NCBI GenBank assembly: GCA_903862805.1
Contig: CAIOZP010000185.1
Span: 1 to 6,577 of the forward strand
DNA from: an uncultured Fibrobacterota bacterium
GTDB lineage: Bacteria > Fibrobacterota > Chitinivibrionia > Chitinivibrionales > CAIOZP01
DNA length: 6,577 nucleotides
Direction: 5' to 3'
The notes beneath the pieces were generated by a model. The model saw only the letters and a list, made by a program, of their open reading frames with translations. It searched no databases and was not told where the DNA came from. Every line of letters starts with the position of its first letter. Positions within the stretch are counted from its first letter, which is position 1. This document shows, piece by piece, positions 1 to 6,200 of the stretch. Position numbers and translations under genes: made by a program.

Positions 1-1326
1 CTGCAGAATAAAATTGTTCGACGCATACCCGGTTGTCGAAAATAATCCGGCGTTGTAATCAACATTGCACATTGCGAGTCTTATTCTGGTGTCGAAAGAA
101 ATGCCCAACTGCGGATTGATCAAATATTCAAGTCCAAATCTCGGACCGATGCCGACACCCAGACCGATACCAGTCACCTTCGACTCGCTCTCTCCCGTAT
201 TGGTATTGACCGTGTCCCAGGTGATCAGTCTGGTTGAGATAGGAAGGAACACGTCGAACATAAGCCCGGCATTGATCTTGATCGGATTGAATCGCTTGGT
301 AAAATTGACGCCGAAAACTCCGCCCGGTGTAACGAAGGAATACTTTATGGTTCCGGTACCGCCGGTGCCGTTTGCCCATAAGAATCCGGTTGAATCCCTG
401 ATCCATACATTCCTGTATTCGAGATGGCCAATACCGACCTGAAACCCGGCGTCTATTGCCATGAACCTGCCAACGCGTATCATCACCTGTACGTAAGGGT
501 AAATCCAGGGACTGTTGGATTTCGACGATACCTGTTTCATGTAATCGTATGAGGAAGATTTCTGGCTCCCTTTCAGATACGGTGGTATCTGGTTGCCATA
601 TTTTTTGTCCCAGAACTGAACCTCTGTCGTATCATTATTACCAGGTGTGTGTTCCCACATTCCGACCGGCGCAAGATACAGACCGAACCTGATTCCGCTG
701 CGATTCCGTTTCTTAACACTGTCGGCAACAGCGACTTTCTGCGGCTCGGATTTCGGCTCCGCGACGTTGTCGGTGACGGTTGTTTTTTCAGTATCGTGAA
801 TCGAATCGTTGAGCACTTTCGCGGTCGGCCCTTCGATGCCGACGAGCTGCCGCGCTATTTCGGGAATGTGCGCAGTGACCTTCTCGATGCCCCCGTCGAT
901 ATTGACAGATGCGACCCGTTCAATCTTTGCTGTTGACACCTCTACAGTTCGCAGATTGACAAAGTACATGGATCCGAGCCTGCCGACAGAACCGGCAACC
1001 AGATCCTGCACGCCAAGCATCTTTCCCATTTGTGCAATACAGGATTCGTCGCTACACGCACCGGACTGCTGAAATCCCTGCTCCTTCATGATCGCCTGCA
1101 TCTGCTCGCGTTCCATCATGGCAACTGCGCCGGTATTGAAAATTTCAGCACGCAGCCTGTCGGCGATAATATCTGCCTCGCCCTGCGAAACGCCTTCGAC
1201 ACCGGTGATTCCCACAACCGCGTAGTTGCGTTTTGCCGGTGGCGTTCCAGCTGATGAAATGCTTTGTGAAAACACGTCGGCAGAAAAAACCGCCAGTGCA
1301 AAAAGACCGCAAACAATCCGATTCAT
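1..1326 (-). CDS. Exported CsgG-like domain / outer-membrane barrel-like protein (3' end cut by window edge)
   Basis: An uninterrupted minus-strand frame of 442 codons runs from ATG at 1326 off the window edge. A GGAGAG ribosome-binding site (1331-1336) lies 4 nt upstream of the start. Residues 1-20 look like a signal peptide (basic N-terminus, hydrophobic core, possible cleavage after VFS). Residues about 34-145 resemble the CsgG-like/DUF-type domain of envelope proteins: AVVGITGV start, then DIIADRLRAE, MEREQMQAIMKEQGF, a Cys pair at 91 and 96, and LGVQDLVAGSVGRLG. A charged, low-complexity linker (about 170-210) follows. From about residue 211 there are alternating hydrophobic/aromatic strands rich in Gly, Tyr and Phe (GIRFGLYLAP, GVGIGPRFGLEY), as in an outer-membrane beta-barrel. 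Family assignment is by motif recognition; the function is unknown, perhaps an envelope assembly or surface protein. The end of the barrel is missing. Confidence 0.85.
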   Translation of the reverse strand, partial: MNRIVCGLFALAVFSADVFSQSISSAGTPPAKRNYAVVGITGVEGVSQGEADIIADRLRAEIFNTGAVAMMEREQMQAIMKEQGFQQSGACSDESCIAQMGKMLGVQDLVAGSVGRLGSMYFVNLRTVEVSTAKIERVASVNIDGGIEKVTAHIPEIARQLVGIEGPTAKVLNDSIHDTEKTTVTDNVAEPKSEPQKVAVADSVKKRNRSGIRFGLYLAPVGMWEHTPGNNDTTEVQFWDKKYGNQIPPYLKGSQKSSSYDYMKQVSSKSNSPWIYPYVQVMIRVGRFMAIDAGFQVGIGHLEYRNVWIRDSTGFLWANGTGGTGTIKYSFVTPGGVFGVNFTKRFNPIKINAGLMFDVFLPISTRLITWDTVNTNTGESESKVTGIGLGVGIGPRFGLEYLINPQLGISFDTRIRLAMCNVDYNAGLFSTTGYASNNFILQ

Positions 1327-1330
1327 AAAT

Positions 1331-1336
1331 CTCTCC
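1331..1336 (-). promoter_or_regulatory. Ribosome-binding site of the CsgG-like gene
   Basis: GGAGAG on the minus strand, 4 nt before ATG at 1326 (6 nt from the GGAG core). It supports the chosen start, which also places a signal peptide at the N-terminus. The remaining leader up to 1500 holds no gene I can support. A CATAAT-like -10 lies in it, but I found no convincing -35 partner. Confidence 0.7.
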
Positions 1337-1500
1337 AGTGGAACGGTGGCATTTCCATTCGGCTTTGCGTGCTGACTGGTGAGCCAGATGAAGCCGCCCG
1401 ACAAAATAATTATGGCCGCAACGGGACTCACGGACGAAATGAATTTTGCGACAAGCACGAAGGCGAAGGACAAATAACATCGTCATTGATCAGCTTATGG

Positions 1501-1539
1501 ATATAAAAAAGGCGCGTCACTGGAGGGGAGCGACGCGCC
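1501..1539 (-). terminator. Rho-independent terminator downstream of the thioredoxin-like gene
   Basis: A perfect 8-bp GC-rich stem (GGCGCGTC at 1511-1518 with GACGCGCC at 1532-1539) encloses a 13-nt loop. Read on the minus strand it is followed at once by TTTTTTATAT (1510-1501). It begins about 20 nt after the stop codon at 1560-1562. This separates the transcript of the thioredoxin-like gene from the CsgG-like gene downstream and shows that the TGA at 1560 is a genuine gene end. Confidence 0.9.
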
Positions 1540-1559
1540 GTTGTTAAATCAGACCGTGA

Positions 1560-2360
1560 TCAGCGATTGCCGAGGATGCATGTCCGCGAAGCCGTTCCGG
1601 CAAATCCGGAGACCTTCACGATATATGCGCCCTGCGCGATCCTGCCCATGTCAACAGAATTTCTGCCAGCTATGCAGTTTACCTGCTTCATGCCGACAAG
1701 TTTTCCGTTTGCATTGAGAAGCGAAAGATCGTACTTCCCGCTCTGCGGAACCGCGAAGCTGAGCATTGATCCGGCAGTGGAAAGAATACTGACTGACGTC
1801 GTGCGATAAGCTACAGAAGTAGCTTTGATTGGAATCGCTGGACGTGCGTCGAGAGCTGCCTGAATGTCAGTCGCTTCGTCGCTGACTTCTACATATGAGC
1901 GATTCGGGCTGAGAACCCAACTCACTCCACCGAAATTGGTCTCATTTCCGCCGGAATAACCAGAGAACAAATTGAAGAGAGATGTTGCATCGCTCCCTAC
2001 TACAAAGGGGAATTCCGGAGTGATGCCGTTGTCCGTAGCATAAACATTGTAAATATCGCTGTACGTATCCCACTGATCTATCATCATAAAGATTACGTCT
2101 TGCGTGTCATTGCCAAACTGCTCGTAAATACTTTGATCCGCGGCCCCCGCGTAATTGCAGCCTCAACCATCAAAGGTCTGGTTGAAAGCTATAACCTTGT
2201 TGAGATTTAGCAGACTGTCGATATTGTAGGTTTTACCCGTACCGTCGGTAACGGTAAGCCCAGTAACCTTGGGGATTGTGTCCCCCGCAGCCGCATACAC
2301 GTTACCGGCAAACGCTGCCGACAATCCGAGCATAGCGACCATGCCCATTTTTTTTCCCAT
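1560..2360 (-). CDS. Candidate secreted selenoprotein: thioredoxin-like domain with in-frame TGA (Sec66) and C-terminal sorting-type domain
   Basis: Read from ATG 2360 to TGA 1560 this frame has one internal TGA, at 2163-2165; decoded as selenocysteine it gives 266 residues. AGGAGG (2366-2371) lies 5 nt upstream of the start. Residues 1-23 are a signal peptide (MGKK start, hydrophobic core, VYA cleavage site). Residues about 31-172 look like a thioredoxin/redoxin fold: DGTGKTYNIDSLL, beta strand KVIAFNQTF, then D-G-U66-G-C68 where CxxC normally sits, a helix, strand DVIFMMID, and late strand GVSWVLSPNRSYVE. Cys68 is the only Cys in the domain. Residues about 190-266 resemble a type IX-secretion-like C-terminal domain (FAVPQSGKYDLSLL, NANGKLVG, GRIAQGAYIVKVSG), with Cys229 and Cys261. 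A SECIS-like hairpin follows the TGA. The usual cis-Pro before the late strand is absent (VS). Alternatives: a pseudogene with one nonsense mutation, or a sequencing error. I infer an extracytoplasmic thiol/selenol oxidoreductase; its substrate is unknown. Confidence 0.7.
2131..2175 (-). promoter_or_regulatory. Candidate bacterial SECIS element
   Basis: Starting 11 nt after the TGA, the mRNA has CGCGG (2151-2147), a GGG loop (2146-2144) and CCGCG (2143-2139): a perfect 5-bp GC stem. The apical loop starts 16 nt after the TGA and its first bases are G, which fits the known bacterial SECIS pattern (short GC stem, G near the start of the loop, SelB binding). In E. coli fdhF the upper stem also starts about 11 nt after UGA. 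A second 7-bp helix can form between CUUUGAU (2175-2169), upstream of the TGA, and AUCAAAG (2137-2131), enclosing the codon. The upper stem lacks an obvious bulged U. Confidence 0.55.
2163..2165 (-). other. In-frame TGA, candidate selenocysteine codon
   Basis: Codon 66 of the thioredoxin-like gene. Both flanking segments are in the same frame (codon starts at 2360 and 2087 differ by 91 codons) and no other stop occurs in 266 codons. It is followed by GGC TGC, giving a U-G-C motif. TGA also serves as a normal stop at 1560 and at 2890-2892 in this window, so a recoded genome where TGA is always sense is unlikely. Confidence 0.65.
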
Positions 2361-2365
2361 CGTCC

Positions 2366-2371
2366 CCTCCT
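2366..2371 (-). promoter_or_regulatory. Ribosome-binding site of the candidate selenoprotein gene
   Basis: AGGAGG on the minus strand (extending to AGGAGGGG over 2364-2371), 5 nt before ATG at 2360. It is a consensus site and fixes the start just before the signal peptide. Its strength argues that the short upstream segment (codons 1-65) is really translated. Confidence 0.85.
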
Positions 2372-2413
2372 GAATGGTTTGTTAAACGAACGGATCAACA
2401 AGATCCTGCTAAC

Positions 2414-2442
2414 AATATAGACGCATAATTAGTAATTGTCGC
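2414..2442 (-). promoter_or_regulatory. Putative sigma70-type promoter of the candidate selenoprotein gene
   Basis: On the minus strand GCGACA (2442-2437) and TATATT (2419-2414) are separated by 17 nt. They match the -35 and -10 consensus at 4 of 6 and 5 of 6 positions. The -10 box lies about 53 nt upstream of ATG 2360. Assigned by eye only. The -35 overlaps one of two ATTGTCG copies (2435-2441 and 2451-2457, plus-strand reading). Confidence 0.45.
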
Positions 2443-2573
2443 GAAAAAACATTGTCGAAAATGAAAATTTGCTTACAAAACACTTAAGCATTCGTTTTAT
2501 CAAGAAACCTAAAGTGTAACCGCCTTTCTTGCACGCCTTCCTTCAAATCGGCAGAAATCCAAGACCGGTACAT

Positions 2574-2629
2574 CTTGTTGACAAGTAAAACCCATCTCCC
2601 TTGTAACCCGCAACCGCAATGCCTATATT
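2574..2629 (+). promoter_or_regulatory. Putative promoter/operator region of the toxin-antitoxin operon
   Basis: Two overlapping possibilities on the plus strand. One is TTGTAA (2601-2606) and TATATT (2624-2629) with a 17-nt spacer, ending about 33 nt before the antitoxin ATG. The other is a perfect TTGACA -35 (2578-2583) with a weak TGTAAC -10 (2602-2607) at 18 nt. A small palindrome, CTTGT-TG-ACAAG (2574-2585), overlaps the TTGACA and could be an operator for autoregulation by the toxin-antitoxin complex, as is usual for such operons. Confidence 0.4.
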
Positions 2630-2650
2630 CAAAAAAAAAGGCAAAATCAG

Positions 2651-2656
2651 GGAGAG
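2651..2656 (+). promoter_or_regulatory. Ribosome-binding site deciding the antitoxin start
   Basis: GGAGAG, 5 nt before ATG 2662. The same frame is open back to an ATG at 2575, but that start has no ribosome-binding site, lies upstream of the likely promoter and would add about 29 residues unlike the antitoxin family. ATG 2662 is therefore preferred. Confidence 0.8.
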
Positions 2657-2661
2657 CAAAT

Positions 2662-2892
2662 ATGCAGCATGGCACAGCCAAGATAATAGAAGATGCGATA
2701 AGCCTGCCTGTTGAAGAACGTTTCAAGGTTGTCGAATCACTTTTGCAGACATTAAATCCCCACGATGACGCTGTTGATGCTCTATGGAAAAAAGAATCCA
2801 TCCGGCGACTTGAAGCGGTCAGAAGCGGCGCGATGCCAAGTCATGACGGCGAGGCTGTTTTAGCAGAGATCAGGGCGAAGTACGGAAAATGA
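2662..2892 (+). CDS. Type II antitoxin, addiction-module component family (PF09720/TIGR02574 type)
   Basis: A 76-residue protein of the usual size for this antitoxin family. It would bind and neutralise the toxin encoded next to it and, with it, repress the operon. Family features: an N-terminal helix with LPVEERFKVVESLLQTL (residues 15-31), the W-K-K-E core at residues 42-45 followed by I-x-RRLE (47-51), then S-G (55-56) and a C-terminal helix ending in VLAEIRAKYGK that replaces the usual W-x-E-V-x-x-R-L tail. The stop TGA overlaps the toxin ATG by 4 nt (ATGA at 2889-2892), which suggests translational coupling. The start is set by GGAGAG at 2651-2656. Family assignment rests on motif recognition and on the neighbouring toxin. 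Confidence 0.88.
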   Translation: MQHGTAKIIEDAISLPVEERFKVVESLLQTLNPHDDAVDALWKKESIRRLEAVRSGAMPSHDGEAVLAEIRAKYGK

Positions 2893-3191
2893 ATTTTCGT
2901 TTCGCAGAGGAAGCAAAGATAGATTTGATCGATTCTGTTGAATATTATGAATCGTGTTCGGCTGGATTTGGCCTTGATTTAAGTCATGAAATCAGTAACA
3001 CAATTCGAGGCGTTTGTTCTTTCCCTGAACTTTGGCCGGAGTTTGAAAAGCCTGTCAGAAGAGCACTGTTGCATAGGTTTCCGTACGGGTTGCTTTATGT
3101 CGTTGAGCCGGATGATATCGTAATTATTCTTGCCGTTGTCAATCTACACAGAAAGCCAGATTACTGGAAATCAAGAACTAAACAGCAATAA
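2889..3191 (+). CDS. Type II toxin, RelE/ParE family
   Basis: A 100-residue protein with the RelE/ParE toxin pattern: an N-terminal strand (NFRFAEEAKIDL), helices with the typical A-x-x-D-L and YYE (residues 9-21), G-F-G-L (26-29), S-F-P-E (44-47), then the basic strand VRRALLHRFPYGLLYVVE (56-73) and the C-terminal VVNLHRKPDYWKSR (83-96). The R-R-F-P-Y-type strand and the H-R-x-P-x-x-W end are the strongest family marks. ParE relatives poison gyrase and RelE relatives cleave mRNA on the ribosome; the sequence alone does not say which applies here. The ATG overlaps the antitoxin stop, so it is translated in the same operon. The reading frame is intact, which suggests a working module. It ends 45 bp before dnaE. 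Confidence 0.9.
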   Translation: MNFRFAEEAKIDLIDSVEYYESCSAGFGLDLSHEISNTIRGVCSFPELWPEFEKPVRRALLHRFPYGLLYVVEPDDIVIILAVVNLHRKPDYWKSRTKQQ

Positions 3192-3236
3192 GTCATCCTC
3201 GATATTATTAGACATAAAATTAAATTGGACAAATAA

Positions 3237-6200
3237 ATGGCCGACACCGAAACAACGATCCACACCCCACACATTCCTTTCGTACACATTCACACGCACA
3301 CCGAATACAGCTTTCTCGACGGCGCGATAAAGATCAAAGAGCTGGCAAAACTTGCCAAGAAATGGAACATGCCCGCAGCGGCGATCACCGATCATGGCGG
3401 TTTGTTTGGCGCGATGGAGTTCCACGAAAAGCTCTACGCAGAGGGCGTGAAACCGATCTTGGGCTTCGAGGCTTACGTTGCGCCGAACTCGCGCACGAGT
3501 CGCAATCCTGGCGAAGATAAAAAGAGTCACCACCTTGTTCTTTTAGCCAAAAACAAAGCTGGCTGGCAAAACCTGATGGCACTTTCGTCGGCCGGATACA
3601 TGGATGGATTCTACTACAAGCCGAGAATCGATATGGCGCTTTTGCGAGATCACGCTGAAGGCCTTATTGCAACTTCGGCCTGTATTGGCGGGGCGATTCC
3701 GGTGGCGCTTTATGCTGGTGACAAGGTAAAGGCCAAGAGCCTGACGGAAGAATTCCTGAAAATCTTCGGCGAGGGAAATTTCTTTTTCGAACTTCAGCGG
3801 CACGGACTCGAAGAAGAGGAGACGGCGTATCCGAGACTCATTGAACTCGGCCGCGAAATGGGTGTGCCGTTCATCGTGGCAAACGACGCGCACTATCTCC
3901 GCAAGGAAGATGCGCGCGCTCACGAGATGATGCTCTGTCTGCAAACGGGAAAGAAACTCTCCGACACCGACCGCATGAAATTCTCGACCGACGAATTCTA
4001 TTTCAAAAGCCCCGAGGAAATGGCGGCGCTCTTCCCCGATGTGCCGGAAGCCATCAGCAACACGGTGATGATCGCCGAAATGTGTGATGTCGATCCGCGA
4101 AACAAGGCGGTCATGCCATCGCCGGGTGTTCCGGAAGAGTTCAAGCGCGAGACCAGCAAAGAAAGCGACGACGCCTACCTGCTTCACTTAGCAGAAGAAG
4201 GTTTGCTTCGCAAGTATCCGCAGGTGACACCTGAAGCCCGAGAGCGTTTCGACTACGAGCTTTCTGTTATTACGAGCATGGGCTTTTCGGGATATTATCT
4301 GATCGTCCGCGACTTTCTTATCGAGGCCGATCGGCAGGGAATTTTTCGCGGATGCCGAGGATCGGCCGCTGGTTCGATGATCGCATACGTCGTTGATATA
4401 ACGAACATCGATCCGCTCAAGTTCGATTTACTTTTCGAGCGATTCCTCAATCCGGAACGTATCAGTCTTCCCGACGTTGACGCCGACATTGCCGACCGCG
4501 ACCGTGCGAAGATCATCGACTACGTGCGCGAGAAATACGGCCGCGAAAACGTCTGCCAGATTATCAACTTCGGACGAATGATGGCGAAAAACGCGGTGAA
4601 AGACGTTGCCCGCGTAACATCTTTCCCATTGGCAGATGCGAATCGCCTGACGAAGATGATCGAAGACGGCGTGAAAAAACTTTCCGATGCGATAGAAAAA
4701 AGCGCCGAGCTGAAAGCCGAAATCGCCAACAATCCCGATGTCGCGCGCATTTTTGAATCCGCGAAAACCCTTGAGGGCGTGGCACGTCAGGCCGGTGTTC
4801 ATGCGGCCGGTGTGATCATTGCGCCCGGGCCGGTGCAGAACTGGGCGCCGCTGTTCAAACAGAACGGCAAGGACGACGACCTCAACCTGCCGGTCACGCA
4901 GTTCGATATGAAGTATGTCGAGAACGCGGGCCTTGTGAAGATGGACTTTCTTGGTCTGCGCACGCTCTCGGTTTTGCAGGAATGTTGCGGGCTGGTCGAG
5001 AAATATCACGGCGTGAAAATTGATCCGTGGAAGATCGAAGACGGCGACGAAGAGACCTACAAGATTTTTCACAAAGGCGACACGACCTGCATCTTCCAGT
5101 TTGAATCGCCGGGCATGCAGAAATATTTGCGACAGCTCAAACCAACCCGCGTCGAAGATTTAATTGCAATGACCGCGCTCTACCGCCCGGGCCCGATGAA
5201 CAACATCGACAGCTTCATCAAGCGCAAGCACGGCACCGAAGAGATCCGCTATCCGCATCCGATTTTACGCGAGATCCTCGACGTCACTTACGGCATCGTG
5301 GTCTATCAGGAACAGGTTATGCGAGTGGCGCAGAAGATGGGCGGCTTCACGCTCGGCGGCGCAGATCAATTGCGAAAGGCGATGGGCAAAAAGCAGGTTG
5401 ACGTGATGGAAAAGATGCGCCCGAAATTTGTCGAGGGAGCCGAGAAGCAAAGCATTCCCGCGAAGGTCGCCGAGGAAGTCTGGGCACTTCTTGCGAAATT
5501 TGCCGAATACGGTTTCAACAAGGCGCACGCGGCGGTTTATGCGCACATCTCGTATCAGGCGGCGTGGTTTAAAGCGCATTATCCACGCGAATACATGACG
5601 GCGGTTCTCACCTGTTATTTGTCGGATCGCGACTACTTCACCGTGACCCGCGACGAGGCCGAGCGCATGGGGCTGAAGCTGCTTTCCCCCGATGTCAACC
5701 GCAGTCACGAGAATTGTTCGATCGACGAAGGCAACATCCGCCTCGGACTATCGGCGATTGCAAACGTGGGTAAGGCCGCCGAGCTGATCGTGACGGAGCG
5801 AGAGAAGCACGGGCCGTACACAAGCATCTTCAATATGGCGACGCGCCTCGATCTTCGCCTCTGCAACAAGAAGGCATTTGAATCGCTGATCGCCGCCGGT
5901 GCGCTCGACACATTGCATCCGAGTCTGCGCTCGCAGCTCTTTGCCGCGGTTGACAAAGCGGTAGATTATGGCGCACTTATCCAGCGCGAAAAAGATTCCG
6001 ATCAGGTCAGTCTTTTCGGAGGTCTCGACTCGGCGGTTTCTATTCCCGAACCTGAACTTCCAAACATTCCTCCGCTGTCTTATTCCGATATTCTTGCCCG
6101 CGAAAAGAGCGTGCTCAATTTCTATATGAGCGGACATCCGTTGGATCATTACCTCGACGAATTGCGGAGCTTCTCCACAATTCGCCTCACGACCGAAGCA

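Noticed and set aside
1..6. Window begins exactly with CTGCAG (PstI site)
   Set aside because: Could mark a cloned fragment end, but a 6-bp match is weak and says nothing about biology.
65..1254. Plus-strand open frames in the first 1.3 kb
   Set aside because: They lie opposite the uninterrupted 442-codon minus-strand gene and show no recognisable protein features.
1560..2087. Separate gene starting at the ATG at 2087
   Set aside because: No ribosome-binding site precedes it, it would lack a signal peptide despite the sorting-type C-terminus, and it would begin inside the thioredoxin-like domain.
2163..2360. Separate 65-residue secreted peptide ending at the TGA
   Set aside because: It stops in the middle of a thioredoxin-like strand-loop region and continues in the same frame into the rest of that fold, so read-through explains it better.
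2560..2577. CAAGA...TCTTG inverted repeat as a terminator
   Set aside because: Arms are only 5 bp, loop 8 nt, and no T-tract follows on either strand.
2575..2661. Longer antitoxin starting at 2575
   Set aside because: No ribosome-binding site, upstream of the likely promoter, and the extra residues do not resemble the family; ATG 2662 has GGAGAG.
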